Assembly: GCA_024509875.1 (NCBI GenBank)
Contig: JAMPIV010019831.1
Coordinates: forward strand, 456,001-520,000
Reading direction: 5' to 3'
DNA length: 64,000 nt
DNA from: Oreohelix idahoensis
Lineage: Eukaryota > Mollusca > Gastropoda > Stylommatophora > Oreohelicidae
Of the stretch, positions 20,980 to 33,527 are shown piece after piece (positions within the stretch are counted from its first letter, which is position 1; every line of letters begins with the position of its first letter). The notes below the pieces were generated by a model, which saw only the letters and a list, made by a program, of their open reading frames with translations, made no database searches and was not told the origin of the DNA. The translations under genes were made by a program, and so were the position numbers.

Positions 20980-23900
20980 AAAACACGCCCAAGTGTTCAT
21001 GTACATGCCATCCCATGTACAGTCAACGCAAAAGTAAATAATATGTACTAACGTTTTTAAATGTACTCTATTTTCAGACTATGTTCAAATTGACAGTTCT
21101 AGATGACTTAATGCCAGAAAGTTTTTCCCAGCCATACCACTACTGATGACCAGCGAACACTCAAGAACAGCCCACGGATTACCTTAATTAGACCTTTTAT
21201 TTGGATTATTGAAATAAAGATGACACAAAAGATACAATGTTCCTTGTTTACAGACACACTTATTAGTCAGACAGTTTTTGATGTTTAAAATGTTAACTTA
21301 CACAACCTCACTCATAGCACATGTGTCCCACTGATTCTGTCGTAACATTGATCTATACTTTTGTAACTGATCATATTCCACGCTTCATTCACTATACTTC
21401 TTGTCCTTACAGTTCCAGAGCCCGGTGATTCATTTTCCGTGCATCTTAGTGAACATTCATGCAGGCAACCCTTGCAAGAGGAAATTTCTTCTTACCTGAT
21501 ACTAATATCTTTGTTACCAATTATTTTAACTCATCTATTATCTATCACTTCGATCCATCACACTGACACCACTATGACATCTGTAATTATTATGGCATGC
21601 TATCCTATTTTCTCCACAGGATTTAATTATCTTAGCATGTTCACAAAAATTTGTTTACTTCGCATAAGAAATTGTATATCCAACCTTTAACTCACTATTG
21701 TAAGAGTTTCCTCACTCCACTATCACACCTCCCTAACTTACTATTTTCCTTTCCAATATTTTGAGACGACATTCTAGACTTATGAGCTTTTCTATCCAAA
21801 TCATTTTTCCATCCCTTCGAATTACAATACTGTTGTAATCAGGAGATCTTAAATTTTCCCCTATCTATCAAGAACTTACAGTACCCTCTCCTCACTCCTT
21901 ATTGACAGCAGTTACTACTATGTAAATTCTGTTCTGACCTTAACTATTGCTTGCAGCCCTATTGTTTAGAATTGGTAGTATCTCTAGTGTTTAGTAAATT
22001 GATTATTATCATTCTCCTGTAATTGTGATACATTGACAGAAAAGAATTGAAATTTTGACTATTGAAAAGAAAAAATTTGCAAACCAGAAAAGATGAATAA
22101 AACAGAAAATGCAAAGAAAAGAGAAATGAAACTGAAAAAATGAAAAGAGAAAAGACATAACAGAAAAAATGAAAAGAGAAAAGACATAAAAGAAAAAAAT
22201 GAAAAGAGAAAAGAAAAGAAGAGAAAACATTTTGAATGTTGTTATAGGATGTGTTATATGTTTATATGCCACCCTCACACATCTTAATGATTGACAGTTT
22301 ATTACACAATTGTTTCACACATGATAAATAATATGATGATAAGCCAATGCCATATAAAACAGACTCCCCTGAGATTAGCAGCTGACATAGTAGACAAGAA
22401 AAAAAAAATAAATCACCACATCAGAGTGAACAACTAGTTATTGTTGATACTGCCTCTGACAGATAACCCCACTGATTTTTGCGCATGCTGATTTGTGCAA
22501 ATGAAAAATCCTTTGAGAGCATTTGTATATGCTGACCCCAGATTGAACAAATTGCAACTATTTGTTGATGCTGCCTTTGCCCCATGTTAAAGAAATGACA
22601 TTTGCACATGCTGACTTAGCAAATGAAATACCCTTCTATAGCATTTGTATATGCTGATCCCACATTGAATACCCCATTGCCGGATGATACCACTGATGTC
22701 CTAGTTAAGGATGAAGCAACTGTTTAGTGATGATGAAGATGCCATTTTTCTATTATGGTGAAATTTTATGTTGACACAACTAATGTTTTGCTGTGCGGTT
22801 TATGCACTAATGCTCACATTAAAATGGGATAACGAATAATTTTGAGTAGTTACAAAGATAACAGAGAAAATAATTGAAATTTTCTGGAATCTAGGAACAT
22901 AGAGCAAATCAGGGAATATGATTGCTGCATATGAGAACCATAAACGTATGGATTATCATGGGACAAGAGACACAAATGAATTATGATAATCCTATGGAAC
23001 AAAAAGTGTTAAGGACACTCAATGGAGATTAAATGAGAAAAAAGATTGAATTCTGATGCACCCAGAACATAATGGAACTATACGAGATTTGGATTACCCA
23101 TAGACAAAGGATATACAAATGGAGTATACATATCCCATAGAACCGCAGAGGTTATGGACAAAATAATAAAATAATGGAATAAAATGATCATAATATAATT
23201 AAGAGACAAGAGATTGTGTAATATCTCCACATTTTGGGAGAAGATAAACTTTTGATATTTTTGCCACTTGCCTTATATTGTGGACCTGATTATAATAGCA
23301 CATGAATATGGCTTGCCAATGATTATATTGAAAGGTTTAGGGTATTTTAAACTAAATAATAAAACAAACCAGAGGATTGGAACATGATTGAAACATTGGA
23401 ACAATACTGAGATTGGATCGCCCTTATGATATATGGACCAAGAACAATGTAACCCCACGGACTGACCCATATACAATGGATGGATATAATATTATAAAAG
23501 AGTACCTAGATTGGACATGCATATTGCTGAATCACGGATTGCAGTTGGAATACGTGTAACCCTCATGCCCCATAGGAGTTAACTTAAATTATTGAGAATT
23601 TTAAATAAAAATAAATTGATCATCTGGCTGTAGCAGCAGATGTTATAAACACCATATAGTTCTGAATAACCTTCGACCTGCGAAGGCAGAACTGGTGTTG
23701 AAAATGCAAATATGTAATATAAAAAAAAAAAATTTGTATACTGTTACAGACTTAAGATACTCGACTTGATTTTCATTAATGATTGTATGATGTGATGTTG
23801 CGAAATATTGACGGATACAGCTCATAAGGTTCACTAAGGATGTATTTCTAGTTAGAACAGGAGAACCAGACAGGATCCCCATAGCATAGAATTTTGTAAC

Positions 23901-25252
23901 GCCATAAGGAACAAAAGAAAAAAAATGTTACTTGGAACCAAAGATAACAGAGATACATAGTAGCCAGAGTGCCAGGAACCTTGTCTTAGAAAAAAAGAAG
24001 AAAAATAGGAATATTGAAATGATATGTTGTATTGTGTTGATGATTGATTGAATAAGTTGATGTATGATAATTGCAAAGTTGATTTTTGAAAATGACTAGT
24101 AATAATAAATAATTTTAAGCTATGGCTCACGTATGAGAATAACGTGTTGACAGAAAACCAGAAAGAAAAAGAAAGATTCCAAACAATTAGAAATGGCTGA
24201 GTCATAAATGGACAGGATCATTACCAGACGTATTACCTGTATGGATATTGGAGACAAACATCACATATTTGAAGAAAAAAAAAATGTAGTATAGAACATT
24301 CTCTACAGTGATGGACTTGGAACGAATTCATACACTTACCATTTAGAAATTGTCAAATACAGGAAACATTCAGACGCAAATAAATAAGGATAAGCCATGA
24401 GGTTTTAATGCTTTTATTGTGAAAAATATGATTGCATGTTAACATGTTTATGGTTAGCCTACATTATAAGTTAGAAATCTTCACCCATATGCCTAGAGAT
24501 GTTTTTTTATAATAACAATGAGCAACTACAGCATTTAATAGAAGAAAACATGATGGATAACCAAGGAAGGATAAACTGTTTTATGGAAAGAAGATCAACA
24601 TGACAATAAGGATGTGAACACCTTCAAAATCTCTATAAATAAAGTGTAAAATACTTGGAAGCTAAATAAATAAATTACACCCATGATTATGAAACATCAG
24701 GAAGAATATAACTCCAACTTTTTTAGAGTACTTGAAGCCTTGGGATATGGAACCTATGACATGAACAGAAATGATAATACACCTTGTCTCCCCAATATGA
24801 CTAATGGTATGTTGTCAACATGCACTTGGATTATGTTAATGCAGTTGACTTATACAAATAGGATATTTTATTGTTCATGTTCCCAATGTTGCCACTCCTC
24901 ACATTTTTTTGAGTGATGACTTTATAGATTTTTAAACTTTTGGTTGGCCAGTGTTGCAAATTTGAAAATGTGATGAAAAATGTTGTAAAATGCTGGATAG
25001 TTAAAAATTTTTGAAGTTGATGTCCATCACTAAGTTTTCATATAGAAGTTGATCCCATATAGACATAGGAGCTCAGAGGTAGGAATTTCGTTAAATTTTC
25101 TCGAACAATTTTTGGACTTAGAAATTTTTTTCGAACTTGAAATTTTTTTTGAAAATATTTTTGGACTTAGAAATTTTTGGGGATGATTTTGGTTATTGAT
25201 AGTACTCAAATGTCTCCCTACGGGATACATTTGGAGAGCCTCGGGATCTGTA
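20980..25252 (+). other. Long gene-free 3' region of the Gypsy element
   Basis: About 4.3 kb of AT-rich sequence lies between the last frame and the 3' LTR. I see no coding domain on either strand. Local features are an AAAAGAGAAAAG-type purine stretch at 22060-22235, and repeats of 'tttttggacttagaaatttt' type at 25100-25180. No clear polypurine tract adjoins the LTR at 25253; 'ggagagcctcgggat' is the nearest purine-rich candidate. It may contain further nested insertions that I cannot recognise. Confidence 0.6.
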
Positions 25253-26285
25253 TGTGATAGTGAGTGTGTCACTTTAAGAAATATCATAAATAAATATACA
25301 GACTATAGTTGGTTGATAGAAATGGGTTTAAAATTAAACAGTAAATTTATAGTAGAAACAGACAATAGCATAGATTAGTTCTTATCCAATCGTGAGCTCA
25401 GGAAATGTAGGGGAGACGCGATTTTTCCCCAGCGGCCTAGTTAGTAAGAACGGACGCGTCTAGCTAGGAAGACAAGCAAGTTTGTGCTTATAACGCAGTG
25501 GATAACTGCATGCAAGTTTTATTCAAACTGAAGAATAGAAATTCCAAGGATGATAGCATGTTCTCTTCAAAAGTGTATTTCTGTGTAATCAATTCCTATA
25601 TTCGAAGTCAGTAAGTAGGAACTAATTAATATACAATTATTGACATGTCGAAATCGAATGATTGATGCAGATTTAGAAAGGAAATATGGCTGAAGGTTTT
25701 CTTTTCAAATGTACATGCAGGATTGATTTGTTCTGCTGAAGCAAAAACATAGGAGGAGATATAGCTATTTTATTATCCTGAAGAAGCAGAGTATCCCTAT
25801 TAAACTATTGGTGTGCACTTACCTGAAAAATAGGCATTATGAATAAGAAAGAATTTCCCAAGAATAGAACCAGAATGGTTATGATGAAGTTAGAAACTCA
25901 TACAGCGGGATTTTGAGAAGAAATATGCTCTGAACAATAATTGTCATATGTGTCTTATGAAGTTTTGCCATGTCGACTTGTAATTACGTTATAACTTAAT
26001 AAAAGTCACGTTGATACTAAAGGCCGGTCGTCACTCATTTGCTTTGCCATAAATTTATGAGAGGAGGGAAGGAAATATAAATGAACCATAACTGCTCTGG
26101 CTGGTAAATCATATAAATAAAACACATCTGCTCTAACCCAATACATCTTAGAGGATCGTCCCAGAACCTGGTAAACTTCTGTAAGTCTGTAGGAGAGCAA
26201 TTTCAAACTCTAGCGGACAAGCTAGTTTAGCAATCTAACACTCTCTGAAATAAACAGCTACCCCCAACTACCTGCCCCGGCCACA
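25253..26285 (+). repeat. 3' LTR of the large Gypsy element (long form)
   Basis: It starts 'tgtgatagtgagtgtgtcac' and matches the 5' LTR for its first 460 bp or so, then continues about 500 bp further to 'ccccggccaca'. The right end is set by the GTAA duplication and by alignment of the flank to the empty site at 41306. Confidence 0.85.
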
Positions 26286-26725
26286 GTAAGAACATGTCCA
26301 CCCTACAGAACAAGTCAGCACATACATAAACACAAGTGAAAGGGAGGTAATGAGCATATTTGTGATACAAACCAGATCCATTCAGGTGACAATAGTGGCT
26401 TCATGTTAGGTGTTTATGTTAAATTGAATGTTAAATCTTAATATTAAAAAACTTGATTGAATGTTAAAGTGTTAATGTTACCAGATTTGATTGTGGCAAT
26501 TAATGTTAACAGTTAATTATCACAGACCTTGGTAAGTTTTAATATTAACAAACTTTATTGAATGTTTACAATGAAAATAATGCAATAAAGCTGTCTATAT
26601 ATGAATACAGGTTTTGATTTAGTTCTGAGTTTTTTTTATTAGAAGAGATGGGGAGCAGAAGGTTGTGAGCATTTTACAAAATGAAATGGAAGGGGACATC
26701 AGGTTAAAGAGTTTGGGAACCACTG
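26286..26725. other. Block A spacer shared with block B
   Basis: Starting 'gtaagaacatgtccacc', this matches 41306-41765 closely. It is AT-rich with loose 'gaatgttaa' repeats and no coding signal. Confidence 0.7.
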
Positions 26726-27405
26726 TTTTACACACAATATAGCCAGTCATTGACTTTACACAGCATGTAGCCAGCCAAAGGCTTTACACAAAAGATAGCC
26801 AATCAGTGACTTTACTCAATACACAACCAGCCAATGAGTTTACACAGCCAGCTAGTGATTTTACGCAGCACACAGCTAACCTTTGACTTTACACAACTTA
26901 CAGCCATCCAGTGACTTTACACAAAAGATAGCTAGTCAGTCATTTTAAACAACAACACAGTCAGCCAATGACTTTACACAACACACAACCAGCCTGTGAC
27001 TTTACAGAGCCATCCAGCAACTTTAAACAACTTACAGCCAACCAGTGGCTACTTAACATGCAGCCAGCCAATGGCTTCAGATAACAATACAGTCAGTCAA
27101 TAGCTTTACACAACACAGACAGCCAGTGATTTACACAACATGCAGCCTGCCAGTGAATTTACACAACACACAAGGCCAATGACTACACAACACAGTAGCC
27201 AGTGGCTTTACTACAAAATGTAGCCAATCAGTGATTTTACACAACATGCAACCAGCCAGTTGTGTTACACAAAAGATAGCCAGTCAGCGATTTTATGCAA
27301 CACACAACCAGCCAGTGACTCTAAACAACAGACAGCCAGCCAATGACTTTGCAACAACACTCAGCCAACCGCAGCTGAGATTTGTATGCAAGAGAGACAT
27401 GATGG
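26726..27405. repeat. About 28-bp CAGCCAG-type satellite (block A)
   Basis: Degenerate units contain 'agccagccaatgactttaca' followed by 'caacacac'. The array matches 41766-42390 in block B and ends near 'tttgtatgcaagagag'. Confidence 0.88.
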
Positions 27406-27849
27406 CACTGGTCATAAATCCAGCAGCCTGTGAGGATTAAGGTGCCGAGAGCACCAAGTGGCGATGCTCCCTACGTCGCCACCCTACATGGGACAGAAAT
27501 AAGCTCTTACAACAAGCAGAAGAGAAAAGAACAGTGAAATGAACAAGAGACAGCTGCGGGCTATCACCTCAAGGAACATCATCCTTATAATCAGTTATGA
27601 CTGGATGAGGCCACAACTACAGCTGCTATTACTACCACTACCACTATTACAGCCACCCCAAAACCCACCCACACCACCACCACTACTACTACTCAACGTG
27701 CAGCCAGCCAATGGCTTTACACTAAAGATAGTCAATGACTTGACTCATGTACAAAGAGATACTCAGCAATCAACGTAATGTGAAAGTTAGACTGCTTGAG
27801 ATATTGTAAAGAAGGTAGGTAACAAGAAGAGACATGATCCGCAACAAGA
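27406..27849. other. No gene seen
   Basis: Unrecognised sequence with a CCA/CTA-rich patch (27620-27700) and one stray satellite unit near 27702. Confidence 0.4.
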
Positions 27850-28090
27850 CGGTAAGTCATGGCCTCAAAACCCAGTTCCTGCAGACTCAAGTGGAACAGC
27901 CCCAATCACAATGGTGTGGTCATAACTGCAGAATGGGAGACAATTGGCTACTAGGACTAATATGGGAAACCAAGAGCTGGAGATTCAGACCTCCAGGACG
28001 ACTCAGATTTCGCTGTGAGGACATTAGACAATCTCTGAAGGACCGAAGACAGATTGGAACCAGGGCAGGAGGAAGGTAGACGATGGCAAT
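27850..28090 (+). mobile_element. LINE ORF2 C-terminal relic
   Basis: The plus-strand frame here has the 'W-GH--RM-D' and 'RPPGRLRFR' pattern seen at the C-terminus of many LINE polymerases. About 80 residues remain and no RT motif is left. The exact family is unclear. Confidence 0.45.
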
Positions 28091-28151
28091 CTCTCTCTCT
28101 CTCTGACAAACTTCTACACCCCAGGATAGAAGAAGAATGACTAGAATAGCC

Positions 28152-28730
28152 TGTTGTTGTTGTTTTGATGAGTTGATGGGTGTAGAGCGGGCACTTAACA
28201 GCTGACCATTATTGCCTCTTCTCGTTCCATCTTGTTCTACCCTGTTCAACCTGAAAGTTGGTTATAATTGGGGTATTTAGTGTCATTTTATTTACTAATT
28301 TTATATTCAATTTAAATAACTATTGTCTTTTGCAGTTGCTGATTTTTATTTATATTAGTATTTGTCCATTTTATTTTATCTTTTGTATTGTTTATAGATA
28401 ACTATTGTCCTTTACTCTTGGTTTTAATTTGTATTAGTTCTTTTTGAGTTGTTGCCCTTTTTTTCTAATACCTCGTTGACTTTCCTTGTCCTATGAGTAG
28501 TTAGTTTTTTGTTAATGCTTTGTTAGTTATTGCTGCTTAATTTCTATTTAGTTGGATGTTTTTCCTGAAGTGCTAACCTTATATGTTTTCCTTTGTTTTA
28601 TGTATATATCTTTTAAGTATTGATTGGGCATCTCTTGGGGCATCTATACTTAAAACCTTATCACCTGTTAAGTCTATAATGTGATTTCTATAGTAAGTTT
28701 TTAATTTAAGCCTTTGTTGTTCATACTTTT
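28152..28730 (-). mobile_element. 5'-truncated LINE (same family as 51613-56815), 37-bp target duplication
   Basis: A 579-bp minus-strand insertion with a CAA-type 3' tail (read as 'tgttgttgttg' on plus). It matches the 3' end of the LINE near 51618-52145 and encodes only the last residues ('KKYEQQRLKLKTYYRN'). The flanks 28115-28151 and 28731-28767 are identical 37-bp copies starting 'tacaccccaggatag'. Confidence 0.9.
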
Positions 28731-28767
28731 TACACCCCAGGATAGAAGAAGAATGACTAGAATAGCC

Positions 28768-28920
28768 AGTTTCTTTACACAAAAATATAACCAGCCAGTG
28801 AGTTTACATGGAAGATAGCCAACCAATCAGTTTACATGGAAGATAGCCAACCAATGCCCTCAAACAAGAAAATACCCAGCCAGTAGCATTACGTTAAAAA
28901 TAACCAACCAGGCATTCTGG
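28768..28920. repeat. Continuation of the CAGCCAG-type satellite
   Basis: A few units such as 'agccaaccaatcagtttaca' follow the truncated LINE. Confidence 0.7.
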
Positions 28921-28999
28921 GACATAACTTTCATCATCATCATCATAACCCTCCACTCCCAAAGAGCATAGGCCTTCAACAAACACATGCTAAGTCCTC

Positions 29000-29912
29000 C
29001 TGTCACGTGCCATCATCTCAAGTACTTTCCACGTTCTCCTCATCATTTTCACCTCTGTTTCCAGCTCTCTTCTCCATGTACTTCTTGGTCTACCTCTGCC
29101 TCTCTTGCCCTGGGGGTTCCAGAACAAGGACTGCCTTGAAATGCAATCAACAGGTTTCCTCCGTGTGTGTCCTATCCATCGCCATCGTCATCTTCTCATC
29201 TCTTGTTCCACTGGCACTTGTCTAGTTCTTGTCATCAGTTCCACGTTGGTAACTTTGTCATACCATTTTAATCCCTCTATTCTACGCAAGCACCCATTTA
29301 TGAAAGTCTATAGCTTTTTGGTATTGCCTTTGTTGTTCTCCATGTCTCAGAGCCATATAATAGGACTGACTTCACATTTGAGTTGAAGATTCTTATTTTC
29401 GTGTTGAATCCTATTTCTCTTGATCTCCATATATTTCCCAATGCAATGAAAGCTCCTCTTGCTTTTTGTATTCTTATTTTGATATCACTGTCTGTCCCTC
29501 CAACTTTGTCTATATTGCTGCCAAGATACGTGTACAATTCTACATCTTGTATTGGTATTTCTTCAAGTTCAATCCTGTTATTGTTACCTGCATTTATTCT
29601 CATTATTTTTGTCTTTTCCCTGTGTATTTTCAGACCCACTTGCTGTGACCTCTCGTCGAGTGTTTTCAATTTGTCCTGCATCTGATTACGGTTATGGGAC
29701 AGAAGAGCCAAGTCATCAGCAAAATCCAGATCATCCAACTGCTTAGTCAATGTCCACTGGATTCCATTTCTGTTGTGTGTTGTCGATGATCTCATAACCC
29801 AGTCTATTGCTAGTAAGAAAAGAAATGGAGACAAGAGGCATCCCTGTTGCACTCCTGTTCTTATCCCAAACGGTTCTGTAAGCTGTCCTTCGTGAAGAAC
29901 TTTGCATGTCAT
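29000..29912 (-). pseudogene. RT palm and C-terminal domain, RTE-like LINE copy C
   Basis: The frame to 29298 holds 'GVQQGCLLSPFLFLLAIDW', the catalytic 'FADDLALLSH', 'TYLGSNIDKVGG' and 'SVLLYGSETWRTTKAI'. RT residues needed for catalysis are present. Near 29310 the reading shifts and meets a TAG, after which the C-terminal domain continues in another frame to about 29000. A TAG at 29928-29930 also separates this part from the upstream RT in the same frame. Confidence 0.82.
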
Positions 29913-29927
29913 GTCTTCATATGTTTT

Positions 29928-30712
29928 CTATATTAAATTAATGATCTTCAGGGGAACTCCATAATGCCTCATCAATTTCCAAAGTGATTCTCTGTCTACA
30001 CTGTCAAATGCCTTTTCGTAGTCCACAAATCCGATGTATAGTGGTGAATTCCATTCCAGACTTTGTTCAACTATTATTCTCAAAGTGGCTATCTGGTCTG
30101 TACATGATCTGTTTTGTCGAAAACCTGCTTGTTCATCTCTCAGTTTCTTGTCTATGGACTCTTTTAATCTCTCAAGGATAATCCTGTTTAATACTTTTCC
30201 TGGCACTGATAGTAACATTATTCCTCTATAATTTGTGCACTCTTGTAAATTTCCCTTCTTAGGCAACTTAACCAAATATCCTTCCTTCCGTTCTGATGGT
30301 ATCTCTTCCTTTTCCCATACTTTACCAAGTAATTTATATAACATCTCTGTATCCGTGTTGATATCTGCTTTTATGGCCTCTGCTGGAATGCCATCAGGTC
30401 CAGACGCTTTTCCATCTCTTAGAAGCTTTATGGCTTTCTTTATTTCTTCCTTCGTTGGTCTTTCACCGTTAATTTGTAGCTCTTCTTCTACTGGCTGGAT
30501 GTCCGGGGGTTTTGTGGAGCTGGTCTATTGAGAAGGTCCTCAAAATATTCTGTCCACCTCTTCATTTGCTCTTGTATATTGCTGAGCAGTTTTCCATTCT
30601 TATCTTTTATGAGGCAACTTGTTTGCTTGTATTTCCCTATTAGCTTCTTTGTGCTGCTATACAGTTCTCTCACATTTCCTTTGGCTGCAGCATCTTCTGT
30701 CTCTCTTGCCAA
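29928..30712 (-). pseudogene. Linker and RT fingers, RTE-like LINE copy C
   Basis: It contains the linker ('GKLLSNIQEQMKRWTEYFED'), 'KLPKKGNLQECTNYRGIMLL', 'DEQAGFRQNRSCTDQIATLR' and motif A 'FVDYEKAFDSVDR'. An indel in the G5/C5 run at about 30506 breaks the frame between linker and RT. It ends at the TAG at 29928. Confidence 0.8.
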
Positions 30713-30721
30713 CTCCTCAAT

Positions 30722-31791
30722 CTACTTCCTCTTGTCTCTTTTGATACTTCTTTTTACTTCTTTGTTTGCTTCTGTGTACACTTCTTGAGCTTTGGCTTTG
30801 GAACTTTTGGTTTTGCTTGTGTTTAAATCTGCTTTCTTGTTTTTTCTGTCTTTTATCTTATTGGTGGTTTCTGTTGTTATCCATGCTTTTTGTTGTCGTT
30901 CCCTTTTCCCCAGTATTTCTTCACATGTCTCATTCCATACAGTTTTGACCTGCTGCCAATATTCTTCTGTATTCTCTACCTCTTCCAGCTGTTGGAGCAC
31001 TTGGAATTTGTTGGATATTGTGACCGCAAATTTGTCTCTTGTTTCTTGATTTCTTAGATGTCCTACATTAAATTGTTGTTTATAATTTTGCATTGTTGCA
31101 TTTCTCTTGAGTTTCATTTTTACTTTGGCTATCAGAAGGTGGTGATCTGATGCCACATTTGCTCCTCTATATACCTTTACATCCTGCAATGATGATCTAA
31201 ACTTCTTGTTTATGCATATATGATCAATCTGAACTTCTGTTCTATGGTCTGGTGATATCCATGTTGCCTTGTGTATTCTCTTATGTGGAAACATGCTTCC
31301 TCCTATAGCCAGTTGATTTGAAGCACATAAATTTGAGAATAGTTCCCCATTTTCATTCATTATTCCTAGAACATGTTTTCCCATGACTTCTTTAAATCCA
31401 GTATTGACTGTACCTATCTTTGCATTCATGTCACCCATCAAAATTGTGATGTCTCTTCTTTTTACTTTATCCATAATTTCCTGTAGTCTAGTATAAAATG
31501 CTTCTTTCACCGACTCTTCTTTGTCATTAGTTGGTGCATAACATTGGATGACATTTACATGTATTTTCTTTTTAGCTGTTTTAAAAGTGGCTGTTATTAT
31601 TCTGGGTCCAACAGCTTCCCATTCAATGAGTGCTTTCTGTGCTTCTTTAGATAACAAAAGAGCTACCCCTTCACTGTGGTGTGAACTTTCGTCTTCATGT
31701 CCTGAGGACAGCACCAATTCACCTGTGATGAGTTTCTTCCTGTCTACTCCCTTCCACTTTGTTTCACACAATCCTAGAACCTCGATTTTCT
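30722..31791 (-). pseudogene. AP-like endonuclease, RTE-like LINE copy C (5'-truncated)
   Basis: Motifs 'LGLCETKWKG', 'VIQCYAPTNDK', 'ILMGDMNAKIG', 'TWISPDHRTEVQIDHICI' and 'GANVASDHHLLIAK' mark an AP-type endonuclease. The N-terminal catalytic part is missing because the element is truncated at 31791. A TAG at 30722-30724 stops the frame, and the following linker is in the same phase, so this is a point nonsense change. Confidence 0.82.
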
Positions 31792-31859
31792 ATAACTTTC
31801 ATCAGCTAGTCACAAACAGGAGACAAAGATGATTTCCTAGACACAGGGTCCGCCGGCTA

Positions 31860-31965
31860 TAATAAAAAGATGAACAACAAAAAGATGAACAATACAAAGA
31901 TGAACAACAAAAAGGTGAACAACAAAAAGGTGAACAACAAAAAGGTGAACAACAAAAAGATGGGG
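31860..31965. repeat. 15-bp minisatellite
   Basis: About seven copies of a unit such as 'aacaaaaaggtgaac'. The minus-strand frame through it reads LLFTF repeats and is not a gene. Confidence 0.9.
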
Positions 31966-33249
31966 ATTTGAGAAAATTGCCCCGTGTAATCCCCAGGGGT
32001 CTCTGGAGACAAGAAGAAAGAATAAGATACTGCACCATCATGCATGTCGTACTAGGCACCCTCATGCATGTCGTACAAGGCGACTAATATAAGTTTGTGC
32101 ATAAGGCTGCCTACCTCATCATTTAAAATAAATTGTAACAGAAGTCACCGCTGCAGAAGCACGTGAATGTTTGGTGCAGACTTCCTGGAGGGAGACGAGC
32201 TGTAGTAGTGGTTAATTTCTTCATAAAGAACGCAAAGGGAAATGATTAAGACGAGAACATTACAAAGAACACAACAAACACTTGGGGAAAAAATAGACGA
32301 ACACAGAAAAAAGAGAGCGCATAGAAAGCTAGTGACAAAAAGACCAAAAAAAAAAAAAAAAAAAAATATGTATCGCTTTCTCAGAATGTTTCAGTGTACG
32401 TAGTCCGATTTACATTTTTCATGTACGGTAACGGAAACTTTACCACACTGGATGTTGATATCAGATCGTGCTAGTAGTGAGTTTGCTTCAGTGTTTTCAC
32501 GGATTAGACGTAATCTCAGTTGTCTAGTCTCAGCAGTCAGTGAGACAATATGTTTCAAGTGTTCAGTCTGGATACATAGATCGGATATAATTATAAATTC
32601 CTTGCCTCAAGCAAGATGACATAGACATGCATGTTCCACCAATCAGATGTAAGTAAATACAAGTCTTAAATGTACACGTAACGCTATCATTTTAGTTTGA
32701 CATAATTTTTTCCTGCGTGTTTGTCGTGCTGTGTGTAATTTTCTGACATCCTGTCTCCATTTCTCTTATTTGAGTCTTGCTAGTGACTGGCTGACAAAGG
32801 TTATATCCCACAGCGTCCCGTATTGCTAGTTTATCTTCATGAGATCCTCCACTAAATTGGTATCCTGAGTGCTCATAGAGTGAGAATACAACTACTTACT
32901 TAGTCATTCCTTGTCTACACTGGCGTGTGGAGGTTCGCCAGAGAGAACGCCATACTGTCCTATCGGCGGTCTGCGAGCAAACAAAATATGTAAAAATAAA
33001 GATTATGTTTGGCTTCGTTCCTCTTCTGTCTGTGTTTTTCCGGTTCTCGTTGGTGACGAGAAGAAGAATAGTGTATGAATTGACATCATGGTTTGTTTCT
33101 TCTTTGTCGCTGTTACTTCCCAAGTAGGTACTGTCATGTATTTCTTTAATAGTCTCACATCAGATTGTTATCAGAATTTTTGTCTATTATTTACTCACAT
33201 TTCTTTTATTTTAATTACACTTTTTAGCCCCATTTTATTTTGTTCGCTG
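31966..33249. other. No gene seen; poly(A) run near 32345
   Basis: Unrecognised sequence. An A run of about 22 at 32345-32366 may be an old retroposon tail, but no body could be assigned. Confidence 0.4.
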
Positions 33250-33259
33250 CTTCTACTGT

Positions 33260-33517
33260 TACTGTGAGCCGCGGTAACGAACTGGTTAGTGCACTGGCTT
33301 CCTAGCTCAGTGGTCCATGGTTTGATCCCCAGGTGAAGTGGGATTTTTTTAGACCCTCCGGGGTGGACCCAGCCTCATGAATTGTGTACCAGAGTAAATC
33401 TGGGAAGGTTAAAGCGGTCGGCGTGATGCTGACCACATCACCCCCATAGTCAAGAAAAGATGGTTCTAACACCATATTCCCAGTATGCCTCAGTGGGCGT
33501 GTAACAGGGTCCCCTCC
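33260..33517 (+). mobile_element. tRNA-derived SINE with 10-bp target duplication
   Basis: The head 'gtgagccgcggtaacgaact' followed by 'ggttagtgcactgg' resembles a tRNA 5' half with A box, and 'ggtttgatccc' fits a B box about 45 bp later. A body of about 190 bp follows, ending 'gtaacagggtcccctcc'. The flanks 33250-33259 and 33518-33527 are both 'cttctactgt'. It is a retroposon transcribed by RNA polymerase III, not a working tRNA gene. Confidence 0.8.
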
Positions 33518-33527
33518 CTTCTACTGT

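Larger units (their letters stand above)
9378..26285 (+). mobile_element. Large Ty3/Gypsy LTR retrotransposon, decayed, with nested LINE
   Basis: The element starts TG and ends CA, carries related terminal repeats, and is flanked by the 4-bp duplication GTAA (9374-9377 and 26286-26289). Block B keeps the unoccupied site with one GTAA at 41306-41309, which fixes both ends. Without the nested LINE and its extra target copy it is about 12.6 kb, long for this superfamily. The order is gag, protease, RT, RNase H, integrase, then an extra 305-codon frame and 4.3 kb without genes. The gag to RT part has several frameshifts and a stop. Confidence 0.92.
28937..31791 (-). mobile_element. RTE-like LINE, copy C, 5'-truncated
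   Basis: Bounded by a 13-bp target duplication 'ataactttcatca' (28924-28936 and 31792-31804). The 3' end has a short TGA-type tail. The 5' end is cut inside the endonuclease domain, where the LINE reading starts exactly at the duplication edge. It contains the rest of the endonuclease, RT and the C-terminal domain. It is a different subfamily from copies A and B and closely resembles SR2-type RTE elements. Confidence 0.9.

Noticed and set aside
21439..25378. Several 60-117-codon frames in the Gypsy 3' region
   Set aside because: All are short, in AT-rich sequence and without motifs. I could not support any as a gene.
33260..33340. A functional tRNA gene
   Set aside because: The A and B boxes are tRNA-like, but the cloverleaf does not close, a 190-bp body follows and target duplications flank it, so it is a SINE.
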